Below are positions 9,435 to 19,592 of a DNA stretch of 64,000 nt, piece by piece; positions within the stretch are counted from its first letter, which is position 1, and each line of letters starts with the position of its first letter. Both the position numbers and the translations under genes were made by a program. The stretch is from Acinetobacter sp. WCHA45. Lineage in GTDB: Bacteria > Pseudomonadota > Gammaproteobacteria > Pseudomonadales > Moraxellaceae. Under the pieces are notes generated by a model. The model saw only the letters and a program-made list of their open reading frames with translations. It was not told where the DNA came from and did not search any database. The DNA is taken from NCBI RefSeq assembly GCF_002165255.2, contig NZ_CP028561.1:1798001-1862000 (forward strand), read 5' to 3'.

Positions 9435-11066
9435 ATGCCTGATTTAAAAACAATTCACCATTTTGACGTGATAATTGTGGGCAGTGGCGGTGCAGGTTTA
9501 AGTCTTGCACTCTCTTTACCGAGTCATTACAACATTGCCATTTTAGCAAAAGCAGAGCTCACAGAAGCCAGTACTTTTTATGCTCAAGGTGGTGTTGCTG
9601 CGGTCTTAGACGAGACTGATTCAATTCAACAACATATTAATGACACTATGATTGCAGGCGGACATCTTTGTGAGTTGGACGCCGTGAAACATACAGTCGA
9701 AGGTGGCAAGCCTTCTGTTGATTTCTTATTGAAGCAAGGTGTTCAATTCACTTTAGATGATGATGAGCAATTACACCTCACTCGTGAAGGTGGTCATTCA
9801 CAACGCCGTATCATTCATTCTGCTGATGCAACAGGTAAGGCAATTTCAACCACGCTTGTTGAACGTGCTAAAGAACGTAAAAATATTACAATTTTTGAAA
9901 ATTATATTGCGATTGACCTCATCACACTACACAAGCTTGGTCATCAAGACAAAAATAATCGTGCGATTGGTTTATATGCATTAAATGAAAAAACAGAACA
10001 AGTTCATACATTCTTAGCCCCTTTCACAGCTTTGGCCTGTGGCGGGGCAATGAAAGCTTATCTCTATACCTCTAACCCCGACATTGCAACAGGTGATGGT
10101 ATCGCGATGGCTTATCGAGCTGGTTGTCGTGTTGCCAATATGGAATTTAATCAATTCCATCCAACGTGTTTGTATCACCCGAAAGCGCGTTCTTTCCTTA
10201 TTACTGAAGCCATGCGTGGTGAAGGTGCTTATTTACGTTTGCCTGATGGTGAACGTTTTATGTTGCGTCTTGACGAACGTGCTGAACTTGCGCCACGCGA
10301 TATTGTTGCACGTGCGATTGACTATGAAATCAAACGTTTAGGTATTCGTCATGTTTGGTTAGATATCACACATAAATCACCTGAATTTATCACTGAGCAC
10401 TTCCCTACGCTTTACGCACGCTTGCTCGAACTTGGGATTGATATTACCAAAGATATGATTCCTGTTGTTCCAGCAGCGCATTATACCTGTGGTGGTGTCG
10501 TTGTAGATGAGCATAGCCAAACTGACTTAGATGGTTTATATGCGATTGGCGAAACTTCATATACTGGCTTACACGGTGCTAACCGTATGGCAAGTAACTC
10601 ACTGCTTGAATGTTTCGTTTATGGCATGAGTGCAGCGGAAGATATTCAAAACAAACATAATATTAGCTTTGAATTTCCAGATGTGCCGTCTTGGGATGAG
10701 TCTCAAGTGACTGATGCCGATGAAGATGTTGTGATCTTACAAAACTGGGATGAATTGCGTTCAACCATGTGGAACTATGTGGGTATTGTTCGCACCACTA
10801 AACGTTTGCAACGTGCTTTACATCGTATTGAAATGTTAAAACGTGAAATTAACGAATACTATCAAGGTTATCGCGTCAGTAAAAACCTGATTGAGTTGCG
10901 TAACCTAGTACTAGTTTCTGAAATGATTGTACGTTGTGCCATGGAGCGCAAGGAATCACGTGGTTTGCATTACACGTTGGATTATCCTGAGCTTTCTAAT
11001 GAAATTCGCAAAACTGTGTTAACGCCACCGAATTTTAAGGTGGAACAGTTGTTGGTGAATGAGTAA
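9435..11066 (+). CDS. nadB: L-aspartate oxidase
   Basis: NadB oxidises L-aspartate to iminoaspartate, the first step of de novo NAD synthesis, using FAD and oxygen or fumarate. The N-terminal FAD-binding motif is [11 protein letters not shown], followed by [12 protein letters not shown]. Further family motifs are [22 protein letters not shown] and [13 protein letters not shown]. From the ATG at 9435 the protein has 543 residues, the normal size. A TTG 60 bases upstream would add residues unlike the family, so I reject it. The end converges on tmk. Confidence 0.95.
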   Translation: MPDLKTIHHFDVIIVGSGGAGLSLALSLPSHYNIAILAKAELTEASTFYAQGGVAAVLDETDSIQQHINDTMIAGGHLCELDAVKHTVEGGKPSVDFLLKQGVQFTLDDDEQLHLTREGGHSQRRIIHSADATGKAISTTLVERAKERKNITIFENYIAIDLITLHKLGHQDKNNRAIGLYALNEKTEQVHTFLAPFTALACGGAMKAYLYTSNPDIATGDGIAMAYRAGCRVANMEFNQFHPTCLYHPKARSFLITEAMRGEGAYLRLPDGERFMLRLDERAELAPRDIVARAIDYEIKRLGIRHVWLDITHKSPEFITEHFPTLYARLLELGIDITKDMIPVVPAAHYTCGGVVVDEHSQTDLDGLYAIGETSYTGLHGANRMASNSLLECFVYGMSAAEDIQNKHNISFEFPDVPSWDESQVTDADEDVVILQNWDELRSTMWNYVGIVRTTKRLQRALHRIEMLKREINEYYQGYRVSKNLIELRNLVLVSEMIVRCAMERKESRGLHYTLDYPELSNEIRKTVLTPPNFKVEQLLVNE

Positions 11067-11079
11067 TTATATTTATTCG

Positions 11080-11113
11080 ATGTAAAACAGCTTCTAAGCA
11101 AGCTGTTTTACAT
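11080..11113. terminator. Perfect 14-bp hairpin between convergent nadB and tmk
   Basis: Arms 11080-11093 and 11100-11113 are perfect reverse complements around a 6-base loop. The right arm lies within the last codons of tmk, and the tmk stop TAG is in the loop. Neither side has a clean U-tract, so it may work as a weak bidirectional terminator or as a 3'-end stabiliser. Confidence 0.55.
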
Positions 11114-11705
11114 AATTTAGGGCGTCTTCAAACACAAGCTCAGCATTCTGTGTTGCATCCAAACGCTTGATTCGTTCAGGCTCTGCTTGCAACAAGGTCT
11201 CATAACCCGCACGCACTTTGGCAAAGAAACTCAACTTCTCTTGCTCAAAACGATCCAATGCCCCACGCTCTCTCGCACGCGTCATGCCCAACTCAATCGG
11301 CGCATCCAACCAAAAGGTAATATTCGGCATTTTCGCCACAAAAGTTTGATTTAATAATTGCAATTTTTCCTGACTTAAACCACGTCCAGAACATTGATAT
11401 GCAAAACTGGCATCAGTAAAACGATCACTCAACACAATCTTGCCTGCCTCTAATGCAGGTAAAATCACTTGTTGTAAATGCTGCGCACGTGCTGCATAAA
11501 TCAATAACAGCTCAGTATCATGACTCATTTGTTCTTCGTGATTCACTGCTAATAATAAAGAGCGAATCTGTTCAGCTAACGGCGTTCCACCCGGCTCACG
11601 GGTCAAAACGACTTCTTTACCTTGTTGTTCAAAGTACTGATGAATTTTACGAATGAGTGTCGTCTTACCTACACCTTCCGTACCTTCAAAACTAATAAAC
11701 ATCAT
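11094..11705 (-). CDS. tmk: Thymidylate kinase
   Basis: Tmk phosphorylates dTMP to dTDP, an essential step to dTTP. It has 203 residues, the normal length. The P-loop FEGTEGVGKTTL is at residues 6-17, the DR motif is in DRFTDASFAYQCSGRG, and the LID-type region lies around RARERGALDRFEQ. It is the last gene of the pabC-mltG-tmk run, a conserved order in proteobacteria, with only 5 bases between the mltG stop and the tmk start. Confidence 0.97.
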   Translation of the reverse strand: MMFISFEGTEGVGKTTLIRKIHQYFEQQGKEVVLTREPGGTPLAEQIRSLLLAVNHEEQMSHDTELLLIYAARAQHLQQVILPALEAGKIVLSDRFTDASFAYQCSGRGLSQEKLQLLNQTFVAKMPNITFWLDAPIELGMTRARERGALDRFEQEKLSFFAKVRAGYETLLQAEPERIKRLDATQNAELVFEDALNYVKQLA

Positions 11706-11710
11706 TCATC

Positions 11711-12781
11711 CTACTTTTGCTTTGCACGTAACGCAGTTAAATATTCTTGAACTGCACGATTATGATCTTCTAAGGAAGCTGTAAATTTATGCCCACCATT
11801 ACCTGTGGCAACAAAGTAAATATTTTTAGCATCGTCTGGATGCATTGCTGCTTCAATCGCTTTTTTACTTGGCAATGCAATCGGAGTTGGCGGTAAACCA
11901 TTGATCGTGTATGTATTATAAGGCGTTGCTGTCCGTAAATCATTACGAGTGATATTACCTTTATAATTATCCCCCATACCATAAATTACGGTTGGATCAG
12001 TTTGTAGACGCATACCGATTTTTAAACGACGTACAAATACACCTGAAACTTGCTCCAGTTCACTATCTAAATTGGTTTCTTTTTCAATAATCGAAGCCAT
12101 GATTAAAGCTTGATATTTATCGTTATAGGGTAAGTTCGGTGCTTTTTTTGCCCAAGCTTCATCTAATGATTTCATTTGACGGCGATATAAATCCGTTAAA
12201 ATTTTCTTATCTGTTTCGCCCTTGGCAAAGAAATAAGTATCTGGTGCAAATAAACCTTCAGGGTGTGAATAAGGAATATCTAAAGCTTTTAATAATTGGT
12301 CTTGCGGTAGATCTAAAATAGTCTTACTAACATTCGGATCTTTCTTTAAATTCTGTAGCAATTGTTTAAAAGTTGTCCCTTCAATCACCAAAATACGATT
12401 CATTTGTGCATTTTCAGCATCAGATAGCATATCAAGTACTTGACGAACACTCATCCCTTTATTGATTTCATACACACCAGCTTTCAAACTGTCATGAATC
12501 ATAAATTTTTGATAAATCTTTAAAATAATAGGGAAATTAACTTTATTTTCTTTGGCTAGATGATCAATAAATTTTGAGTAAGTATCTCCCGAAGAAATGA
12601 CTAGAACCTGCTTTTTCCCTTCGACTGGATAATTCTTAAATAAGCTTGCCCAAAGCACACCGAGTACGAGCAAAAGAAAGACAACGATTACAATCAATAA
12701 GGCTTTGATAGGAAACTTAGACTTCGGTTGAGCTTTTGGCTTTTTCTTTGTATTGGCTGGGGTTGTTGGTGGCTTTGGCAT
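11711..12781 (-). CDS. mltG: Endolytic murein transglycosylase MltG
   Basis: MltG is an inner-membrane lytic transglycosylase that cleaves nascent glycan strands and limits their length. A Lys/Pro-rich cytoplasmic N terminus precedes one membrane segment (ALLIVIVVFLLLVLGVLW). The YceG domain contains ASIIEKETNL, with the catalytic Glu, and TDPTVIYGMG. From the ATG at 12781 the protein has 356 residues and starts 1 base after the pabC stop; an in-frame TTG three codons earlier would overlap pabC. It belongs to the pabC-mltG-tmk operon. Confidence 0.94.
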   Translation of the reverse strand: MPKPPTTPANTKKKPKAQPKSKFPIKALLIVIVVFLLLVLGVLWASLFKNYPVEGKKQVLVISSGDTYSKFIDHLAKENKVNFPIILKIYQKFMIHDSLKAGVYEINKGMSVRQVLDMLSDAENAQMNRILVIEGTTFKQLLQNLKKDPNVSKTILDLPQDQLLKALDIPYSHPEGLFAPDTYFFAKGETDKKILTDLYRRQMKSLDEAWAKKAPNLPYNDKYQALIMASIIEKETNLDSELEQVSGVFVRRLKIGMRLQTDPTVIYGMGDNYKGNITRNDLRTATPYNTYTINGLPPTPIALPSKKAIEAAMHPDDAKNIYFVATGNGGHKFTASLEDHNRAVQEYLTALRAKQK

Positions 12782-12782
12782 A

Positions 12783-13595
12783 TTAATCAATCTGGCTAAG
12801 TTTCAATGTTTCAAATAAATCAAGGTAGGGTTGCTGCTCAAAAGTCCGACCATTAAATCGAATAACTGCTTTCATCGGATGTAAAGCGTTGCAGAAAAAT
12901 AGACTTTGAATACGTTCAATATCATTAACCTCTACACAACCTTGTTCACATTCAATATTCTGTTGCTTCATACGAGATAGAATCTTGGCTCGCATGACGC
13001 CGTGGACGCCATTATAACGAAGTTCTGGTGTAATCCATCGGTCATTTATACGAATAAAACAATTACTGCTCACCCCTTCTACAATATAACCTTGTACATC
13101 AGTTACCAATGCTTCAAGCCACCCCTGATGGTCAGCTTCCTGCTTTAATAATACTTGTTCTAAACGGTTTAATGTTTTTAAACCCACTAAATGCGGCATA
13201 TTCAAACCTAGAGCATGGTTTAACACCCCACTCTCAATCCACTCTGGTTGAAAAACTTGCATGACTTTAGGGTAATACCAAACATAAACATCAGCAGCAT
13301 GTAAAGGTAAGCTATATCCTCGATCTCCCTCGCCCCGACTAATCACAATTTTTAAGGTGCCATTCAAGGTAAAATGCTGTTGTTGTAGTTGTGCTAAGGA
13401 TCTATCTATGACCGATAAATCCACATGAAGACTTAATCTTTGGCAAGCCAATGCCAAACGAGCAAAGTGTAATTGTTTTAGTTCAAACGTATCTTGAAAA
13501 ATTCGCGCAGTGGTAAAGCAACCATCTCCATAATGAAAGGCTCGATCTAACAACGGAATCGAATCAATCAATTGTCCATTTTTATAACACTGCAT
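12783..13595 (-). CDS. pabC: Aminodeoxychorismate lyase
   Basis: PabC is a pyridoxal-phosphate enzyme of fold type IV that turns aminodeoxychorismate into p-aminobenzoate and pyruvate for folate synthesis. The N-terminal DRAFHYGDGCFTT and the PLP-lysine segment VGLKTLNRLEQV are characteristic. From the ATG at 13595 the protein has 270 residues, the family length. A TTG at 13619 would add eight residues; its nearby GGAG makes the choice uncertain. It is the first gene of the run leading into mltG and tmk. Confidence 0.92.
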   Translation of the reverse strand: MQCYKNGQLIDSIPLLDRAFHYGDGCFTTARIFQDTFELKQLHFARLALACQRLSLHVDLSVIDRSLAQLQQQHFTLNGTLKIVISRGEGDRGYSLPLHAADVYVWYYPKVMQVFQPEWIESGVLNHALGLNMPHLVGLKTLNRLEQVLLKQEADHQGWLEALVTDVQGYIVEGVSSNCFIRINDRWITPELRYNGVHGVMRAKILSRMKQQNIECEQGCVEVNDIERIQSLFFCNALHPMKAVIRFNGRTFEQQPYLDLFETLKLSQID

Positions 13596-13619
13596 GATCA
13601 AAAATTCAGTCTCCAACAC

Positions 13620-13979
13620 ATCGTCATCATACCCTGAAACCTAAGTTTGGCAAAAGCATGTACACAATCCATACCTCATTCATCATGATCTAGAATCCAA
13701 TCGTTTATTAACAACTCGAATTAGCACGGACTCTCTAAATATATTCAGGCTTAATCTACCGAAACTCATTTTTAAATAAACATTCAATATGAATCAAATT
13801 CAACATCTTGTTTTATAGCTATATACGAAACAATTATCAGAAATTCAGCATAAGTTATCTCTTTTTTATATTTCTTTTTTCCTCATATCAAATTCGTTTT
13901 TAATTATTTTTTTTGCAAAAAAACTGGCGTTATGCTGCATCCATATTCCAAATCAAGATTTAATTTCAAGGGGTTTTTC
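13620..13979. other. Non-coding region upstream of sbp
   Basis: About 360 AT-rich bases separate pabC from sbp. The part nearest sbp contains long T and A runs (13860-13930) and should hold the sulfate-operon promoter and, by family knowledge, CysB-type activator sites. I cannot mark a convincing -35/-10 pair or operator. No open reading frame or strong hairpin is visible. Confidence 0.35.
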
Positions 13980-14987
13980 ATGCGTTTATCTCAGTTAAAA
14001 GTCGGTGTTATTGCCGCATTACTCTCCGTTTCATCTTTCGCGGCACAAGAGTTTTTAAATGTCTCTTATGATCCAACTCGCGAGCTTTATACCGATTTCA
14101 ACAAGCAGTTTGGTGCTTTCTGGAAACAGCGTACAGGACAGGACATTGATTTCAAACAATCCCATGGGGGTTCAGGCAAACAGGCACGTGCCGTGATTGA
14201 TGGCTTAAATGCTGATGTCGTAACACTTGCCCTTGCAGCAGATATTGATGAAATTGCTGAAAATGCAAAACTGCTTCCAGCTGATTGGCAGAAGAAACTA
14301 CCAAATAACTCCACGCCTTACACCTCAACGATTGTTTTCCTTGTGCGTAAAGGCAACCCAAAACAAATTAAAGATTGGGGTGATCTGGTTAAACCAGGTG
14401 TAGAAATTATTACACCAAATCCAAAAACATCAGGTGGCGCACGTTGGAACTATTTAGGTGCTTGGGCATGGGCAAAACACCAAAAAGGTGGTAACGATGC
14501 CAAGGCACAAGAATTTGTTCGCCAAATTTACAAACAAACCAAAGTACTTGATTCAGGTGCACGTGGCGCAACTACTACATTTGCTGAACGCGGCATCGGT
14601 GATGTTTTACTGGCTTGGGAAAATGAAGCATTCCTAGCAGTACGTGAACAACCAGGTAAATTTGAGATCGTTACACCGTCACTTTCAATTTTGGCTGAAC
14701 CTCCAGTGGCGGTTGTAGAAAAAAATGCTGAGAAAAAAGGTAATTCACAAATCGCTCGTGGCTATTTGAACTACTTATATTCTCCAGCGGGTCAGGAAAT
14801 TGCAGCACGTAACTTCTATCGTCCTCGCAATGCAGCTGTTTTAAAGAAATATAGCGCCACTTTTAAACCTCTGAAGCTTGTCACGATCGATAAAGAGTTT
14901 GGTGGTTGGACCAAAGTACAAAAAACTCATTTTGATAATGGCGGTATTTTCGATCAAATCGTCAAGATCAACAGCACCACAAAATAA
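13980..14987 (+). CDS. sbp: Sulfate-binding protein of the sulfate ABC transporter
   Basis: A 335-residue periplasmic solute-binding protein. The signal peptide runs to about residue 20 (ALLSVSSFA). The mature protein begins [15 protein letters not shown], typical of sulfate/thiosulfate binding proteins, and contains [15 protein letters not shown] and [13 protein letters not shown], segments that hold the bound oxyanion. AAGGGG lies just upstream of the ATG at 13980, which fixes the start; longer upstream starts would disrupt the signal peptide. It opens a plus-strand run with cysT, cysW and cysA. Confidence 0.94.
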   Translation: MRLSQLKVGVIAALLSVSSFAAQEFLNVSYDPTRELYTDFNKQFGAFWKQRTGQDIDFKQSHGGSGKQARAVIDGLNADVVTLALAADIDEIAENAKLLPADWQKKLPNNSTPYTSTIVFLVRKGNPKQIKDWGDLVKPGVEIITPNPKTSGGARWNYLGAWAWAKHQKGGNDAKAQEFVRQIYKQTKVLDSGARGATTTFAERGIGDVLLAWENEAFLAVREQPGKFEIVTPSLSILAEPPVAVVEKNAEKKGNSQIARGYLNYLYSPAGQEIAARNFYRPRNAAVLKKYSATFKPLKLVTIDKEFGGWTKVQKTHFDNGGIFDQIVKINSTTK

Positions 14988-15018
14988 TTTACTAATTAGG
15001 TAAATAAGGAGAGCGGAC

Positions 15019-15621
15019 ATGATTCATACCGTAATTGTTCCTGGTGTTGGGGGTAGCGAAGCTCAACATTGGCAATCTTGGTTACAACAACAACTCGTGT
15101 CTAGCTCCCGCGTTCAACAGAAACATTGGGACCGACCCGTTTTAAACGAATGGGTTGCTCAATTTGTCAAAACCGTTGCAACTATAGAAGCATCAATACA
15201 AATTGTTGCTCATAGCTTTGGCTGTTTAACCAGTGTTGCTGCTTTAGCTGAACATCCAGAGTTACAAACAAAAGTAAAAAAATTAATTTTGGTTGCACCT
15301 GCAAATCCTGCACGGTTTGGCGAAGCGGGCTTTGCTCGTCACAGCTTGACTGATTACAAACAGTATTTCCATCAGCTTAATATTGATGTGCCAACCACTT
15401 TATTAATCAGTGAAAATGATCCTTGGTTAGGTTATTTCGATGCTTTGCAACTGGCTCAAGCTTGGAAACTGACACCAATCAATTTGGGACAAGTAGGTCA
15501 CATCAATGTGGCATCTGGATTTGGCCCTTTTCCAGACATCCTTAATTACATGTTGCCTGAAAAAAAACTGCAACCTGTAACTCGAATGAGTCAGGCAAAT
15601 TTTAATTTGAAATTTGCATAG
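15019..15621 (+). CDS. RBBP9/YdeN-type alpha/beta hydrolase
   Basis: A 200-residue serine hydrolase. The likely triad is Ser in AHSFGCLTS, Asp in SENDPWLGY and His in GQVGHINVAS. The N terminus VIVPGVGGSEAQHWQSW is typical of the RBBP9/YdeN family, whose natural substrates are unknown. It has a good GGAG site and lies between sbp and cysT on the same strand, 31 bases after sbp, so it is probably cotranscribed with sulfate uptake genes. A direct role in sulfur metabolism is only inferred from that position. Confidence 0.87.
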   Translation: MIHTVIVPGVGGSEAQHWQSWLQQQLVSSSRVQQKHWDRPVLNEWVAQFVKTVATIEASIQIVAHSFGCLTSVAALAEHPELQTKVKKLILVAPANPARFGEAGFARHSLTDYKQYFHQLNIDVPTTLLISENDPWLGYFDALQLAQAWKLTPINLGQVGHINVASGFGPFPDILNYMLPEKKLQPVTRMSQANFNLKFA

Positions 15622-15699
15622 ATTCCGCTCTCAGTATTTTTTGGTTTTAGTGTTATTTATTTGCTGGTTTTAGCAAATATTTCTCTTTGAGGAAATATC

Positions 15700-16533
15700 A
15701 TGTCGCAGCGTTCCCGAGTGCTGCCTGGGTTTGGTCTGTCTTTGGGCTTCACCCTCGCTTATGTATCTTTTATCGTACTTATTCCTTTATCAGCTGTATT
15801 TATCAAATCTTTAGGGATTGGATGGGATGGATTATGGGAAATTCTTACTTCAGAACGAATTTTAAAATCGTTACAACTCAGCTTTAGTGCTGCATTGATC
15901 GCTTCTTTAGTCAATGTAATCTTTGGCATACTGCTGGCTTGGTGCTTGGTTCGTTATAATTTCCCAGGTAAAAGAGTCGTCGATGCTTTGGTCGATTTAC
16001 CTTTTGCTTTGCCTACCGCAGTGGCTGGGATTGCATTAACCTCGTTATATGCACCTACAGGTTGGATTGGTCAATATCTTGAACCTCTAGGAATTCAAGT
16101 GGCTTACACTCCGATTGGTATTACCCTTGCATTGATTTTTATTGGATTACCCTTTGTTGTTCGAACAGTACAACCAGTTCTCAGCGATATTGAAACTGAA
16201 CTTGAAGAAGCAGCTTCTGCACTGGGTGCAAATCGCTGGCAAACCATTACTAAAATCATCTTACCGATCCTATTCCCTGCACTATTAACAGGCTTTGCTT
16301 TGGCATTTGCCCGCGGTGTTGGTGAATATGGCTCCGTCATCTTTATTGCAGGCAATCAACCGTATAAAACAGAGATTGCTCCCCTCATGATCATTTCTCG
16401 TTTAGAAGAATATGATTATGCAGGCGCAACAACGATCGCTGTCGTCATGCTCGTTCTCTCATTTGCCATCTTATTTTTAATTAATTTAGTTCAAGCATGG
16501 GCAAGCCGTCGTACAGGGAGAACTGCGCAATGA
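15700..16533 (+). CDS. cysT: Sulfate ABC transporter permease CysT
   Basis: CysT (also called CysU) is one of the two membrane subunits of the sulfate/thiosulfate importer. The 277-residue protein has about six membrane segments and the cytoplasmic EAA loop [15 protein letters not shown] that contacts Cys[12 protein letters not shown] and the C-terminal [15 protein letters not shown] are typical. AGGAA lies ahead of the ATG. Its TGA overlaps the cysW ATG by four bases, so translation is probably coupled. Confidence 0.95.
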   Translation: MSQRSRVLPGFGLSLGFTLAYVSFIVLIPLSAVFIKSLGIGWDGLWEILTSERILKSLQLSFSAALIASLVNVIFGILLAWCLVRYNFPGKRVVDALVDLPFALPTAVAGIALTSLYAPTGWIGQYLEPLGIQVAYTPIGITLALIFIGLPFVVRTVQPVLSDIETELEEAASALGANRWQTITKIILPILFPALLTGFALAFARGVGEYGSVIFIAGNQPYKTEIAPLMIISRLEEYDYAGATTIAVVMLVLSFAILFLINLVQAWASRRTGRTAQ

Positions 16534-17414
16534 GTTTAAATACCAATAGCAATGCTTTAGCCATAAAGTTGCAATCTCGTGATTCAACCCGTGAACCAAC
16601 ATGGGTCCGTTATACATTAATTAGTATTGCACTGATTTTCTTCTTAAGTTGCTTAATACTACCGCTCATTTTGGTTTTTGTTGAAGCATTTAAACAAGGT
16701 CTTTCAGTTTACATCAATGCCTTAACTGATTCTGACACACTGTCGGCAGTCAAACTAACCTTACTGACAGCAGCGATTGCTGTACCAATTAATGTAGTTT
16801 TTGGTGTCGCGGCTGCTTGGGCTGTGGCTAAATTCCAGTTCCGTGGCAAAGCCATCTTGACCACCATTATTGATATGCCATTTTCAGTCTCCCCTGTAAT
16901 TGCAGGTTTAATGTTGGTTCTGATTTTTGGTTCACAAGGTTGGGTTGGCGGTTGGTTAATGGATCACGATATTAAAATCCTTTATGCCGTACCTGCCATT
17001 GTTTTAGCCACAATTTTTATTACAGTTCCTTTTGTTGCACGCGAACTCATTCCGCTCATGGAAGCTCAAGGTACTGAAGAAGAAGAAGCTGCAATCGTAC
17101 TTGGTGCATCTGGTTGGCAAACTTTCTGGAAAGTAACACTTCCAAATATTAAATGGGGTTTGATCTATGGTGTGATTCTATGTAATGCACGTGCAATGGG
17201 TGAGTTTGGTGCTGTATCGGTCGTTTCAGGACACATTCGTGGTGAAACGAACACATTACCTTTACATGTAGAAATTCTATACAACGAGTATACCTTCAGT
17301 GCTGCATTTGCGGTGTCATCTTTACTGGCATTCTTAGCAATCATCACATTGATCTTGAAAACTTGGTTAGAAATACGCCAAGACCAAGCAAATGAACATC
17401 AACCGAATCACTAA
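16530..17414 (+). CDS. cysW: Sulfate ABC transporter permease CysW
   Basis: CysW is the second membrane subunit of the sulfate importer. The 294-residue protein has about six membrane segments and the EAA loop [16 protein letters not shown]. The C-terminal part has [15 protein letters not shown], typical of CysW. The ATG at 16530 overlaps the cysT stop (ATGA) and has GGGAGA upstream; an earlier in-frame start inside cysT is unlikely. cysA follows after 11 bases. Confidence 0.95.
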   Translation: MSLNTNSNALAIKLQSRDSTREPTWVRYTLISIALIFFLSCLILPLILVFVEAFKQGLSVYINALTDSDTLSAVKLTLLTAAIAVPINVVFGVAAAWAVAKFQFRGKAILTTIIDMPFSVSPVIAGLMLVLIFGSQGWVGGWLMDHDIKILYAVPAIVLATIFITVPFVARELIPLMEAQGTEEEEAAIVLGASGWQTFWKVTLPNIKWGLIYGVILCNARAMGEFGAVSVVSGHIRGETNTLPLHVEILYNEYTFSAAFAVSSLLAFLAIITLILKTWLEIRQDQANEHQPNH

Positions 17415-17425
17415 GGAATGAACAC

Positions 17426-18496
17426 ATGAGTATTCAAGTTAAAAATATTGAAAAACACTTCGGTGCATTCCATGCACTCAAAAATATCTCTTTAGACTTT
17501 CCTGAAGGTGAATTAGTTGCTTTGCTTGGTCCTTCAGGCTGTGGAAAAACAACATTATTACGCATCATCGCGGGTTTAGAATCTGCTGATCATGGTCAAG
17601 TTTTACTTGAAGGCGAAGATGCCACAAATATCCATGTTCGTGAACGTCAAGTCGGTTTTGTATTTCAACACTATGCCTTATTCCGCCATATGACTGTGTT
17701 TGACAATATCGCTTTTGGTTTACGCGTTCGCCCACGCGCAACTCGTCCATCAGAAGCCGAAATTAAAAAACGTGTCACGCGCTTATTAGATTTGGTTCAA
17801 CTGGGTTTCTTAGCTGATCGTTACCCTGCTCAACTTTCAGGTGGACAACGTCAACGTATTGCACTAGCACGCGCCCTTGCAGTAGAACCACGTGTTTTAT
17901 TACTTGATGAGCCTTTTGGCGCACTAGATGCCAAAGTTCGTAAAGAATTACGCCGTTGGTTACGAACCTTACATGATGAACTACATATCACATCTATTTT
18001 TGTTACACATGACCAAGAAGAGGCTTTGGAAGTCGCAGACCAAATTATTGTCATGAATAAAGGCGATGTTGAACAAATTGGTTCACCTCGTGAAGTTTAT
18101 GAAAAACCAGCAACACCCTTTGTTTTTGATTTCTTAGGTCAAGCAAATCGTTTTGAAGGCGAACATACTAGCGGTATCATCCGCATTGGTGATGATCGAA
18201 TCCAACTGCCAACCTCATTAGCAGCACCGCAAGGAAAAGTGATTGCATTTGCACGACCAAATGAATTACATATTCATACCCGTCCCCAAGCGAATACGAT
18301 TGAGGCAACGTTTATACGTGAGGTCTGGATTGCGGGCAAAGTGATTGCGGAATTACAAGATCGCAGTGGACGTACCATTGAGATTTTACTTAGTGTAGAA
18401 GAAGCAAATTTACATCAATTTAGACCGAATCAAACCGTCTGGATTAGTGCAGCTCAACTTCATTTATTTGCAGACCAAACGACTCAAGTTGCTTAG
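17426..18496 (+). CDS. cysA: Sulfate ABC transporter ATPase CysA
   Basis: CysA powers sulfate/thiosulfate import. The ABC ATPase motifs are complete: Walker [10 protein letters not shown], signature [15 protein letters not shown], Walker [12 protein letters not shown] and switch [12 protein letters not shown]. At 356 residues it includes the C-terminal TOBE-like domain ([15 protein letters not shown]) found in this subfamily. It is the last transporter gene; the CysB-type regulator gene starts 65 bases downstream. Confidence 0.96.
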   Translation: MSIQVKNIEKHFGAFHALKNISLDFPEGELVALLGPSGCGKTTLLRIIAGLESADHGQVLLEGEDATNIHVRERQVGFVFQHYALFRHMTVFDNIAFGLRVRPRATRPSEAEIKKRVTRLLDLVQLGFLADRYPAQLSGGQRQRIALARALAVEPRVLLLDEPFGALDAKVRKELRRWLRTLHDELHITSIFVTHDQEEALEVADQIIVMNKGDVEQIGSPREVYEKPATPFVFDFLGQANRFEGEHTSGIIRIGDDRIQLPTSLAAPQGKVIAFARPNELHIHTRPQANTIEATFIREVWIAGKVIAELQDRSGRTIEILLSVEEANLHQFRPNQTVWISAAQLHLFADQTTQVA

Positions 18497-18561
18497 AATA
18501 ATATCTTGAGGGCGATTAAATAGATTTGATCGTTCCTCATCTTTTATGTGGAAAAATTATT

Positions 18562-19485
18562 ATGAACTTTCAACAACTCAGAATTATTCGAGAAACTGTT
18601 CGCCAAAACTTTAATTTAACTGAAGCTTCTGCGGCACTTTATACCTCCCAATCTGGTGTCAGTAAGCACATTAAAGATTTAGAAGATGAGTTAGGTGTAC
18701 AACTCTTTGTACGTAAAGGTAAACGCTTGCTCGGTTTGACTGAACCAGGTCAATCGTTATTAAGCATCGTGGAACGGATGTTAGTCGATGCTGATAATAT
18801 TAAACGTCTTGCTGATGACTTTAATAAAGTTGATGAAGGCACCTTAACAATTGCAACAACGCATACCCAAGCACGGTATGTTCTTCCACCAATTGTGAAT
18901 CAATTTAAAAAATTATTCCCAAAAGTACATTTGGTTTTACAACAAGCGAGTCCTGTTGAAATCGCAGAAATGCTACTCCAGGGGGAAGCCGATATTGGTA
19001 TCGCAACTGAATCTTTAACGACCGAAGAGAACTTAGCAAGCGTACCTTATTATGAATGGCATCATAGTATCATTACACCGAAAGACCACCCTTTGACTAA
19101 GTTAGATAAAATTAGTTTAGATGTATTAGCTGAATATCCATTGATCACATATCACGGTGGCTTTACTGGACGCTCTAAAATCGATAAAGCATTTGAAGAT
19201 GCTCATATACATGCCGATATCGTGATGTCCGCCTTAGATGCCGACGTCATTAAAACCTATGTTGAACTCAATATGGGGGTGGGTATTGTCAATGATGTCG
19301 CTTATGACACAGACAAAGATTATCGCTTAGAACAATTAAAAACTGATGTTTTTGGAGTGAATACAACTTGGATTGCTGTGCGTAAAGGACATCTTTTACG
19401 TGGCTATGGTTATGAATTTATTTCTTTATGTTCTCCAAAAACAAACATCAAAGAACTTAAAAAAGTGGCTTATCCCGAAGAATAA
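18562..19485 (+). CDS. cysB: CysB/Cbl-type LysR regulator
   Basis: A 307-residue LysR-family protein with the N-terminal helix-turn-helix (NLTEASAALYTSQSGVSKHI) and a ligand-binding domain. The start MNFQQLRIIRETVRQ and the segment RKGKRLLGLTEPG are typical of CysB and Cbl, which activate sulfate assimilation genes in response to acetylserine or sulfate status. I cannot separate CysB from Cbl without an alignment. The ATG at 18562 is chosen over an upstream start because it gives the family N terminus. The sulfate transporter genes just upstream are its natural targets. Confidence 0.87.
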   Translation: MNFQQLRIIRETVRQNFNLTEASAALYTSQSGVSKHIKDLEDELGVQLFVRKGKRLLGLTEPGQSLLSIVERMLVDADNIKRLADDFNKVDEGTLTIATTHTQARYVLPPIVNQFKKLFPKVHLVLQQASPVEIAEMLLQGEADIGIATESLTTEENLASVPYYEWHHSIITPKDHPLTKLDKISLDVLAEYPLITYHGGFTGRSKIDKAFEDAHIHADIVMSALDADVIKTYVELNMGVGIVNDVAYDTDKDYRLEQLKTDVFGVNTTWIAVRKGHLLRGYGYEFISLCSPKTNIKELKKVAYPEE

Positions 19486-19543
19486 ATCAAACAAAATGAA
19501 TGGCTTTACTACTATTAGCCATTTATTCCAACCTAAAATCTGA

Positions 19544-19580
19544 GCATAAAAAAACGAGCTTAGCGCTCGTTTTTTTATGC
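19544..19580. terminator. Bidirectional terminator between cysB-type gene and carO
   Basis: A perfect 16-bp stem (arms 19544-19559 and 19565-19580) has A and T runs built into its arms, so it gives a U-tract in both directions. It lies between two convergent genes, the CysB-type regulator (+) and carO (-). Confidence 0.93.
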
Positions 19581-19592
19581 AGAGTTGGTAGA

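Noticed and set aside
13932..13979. Longer N terminus for sbp
   Set aside because: Would place 16 residues before a good signal peptide; AAGGGG supports the ATG at 13980.
14087..14361. Two minus-strand frames inside sbp
   Set aside because: Antisense shadows of sbp; no start signals or recognisable domains.
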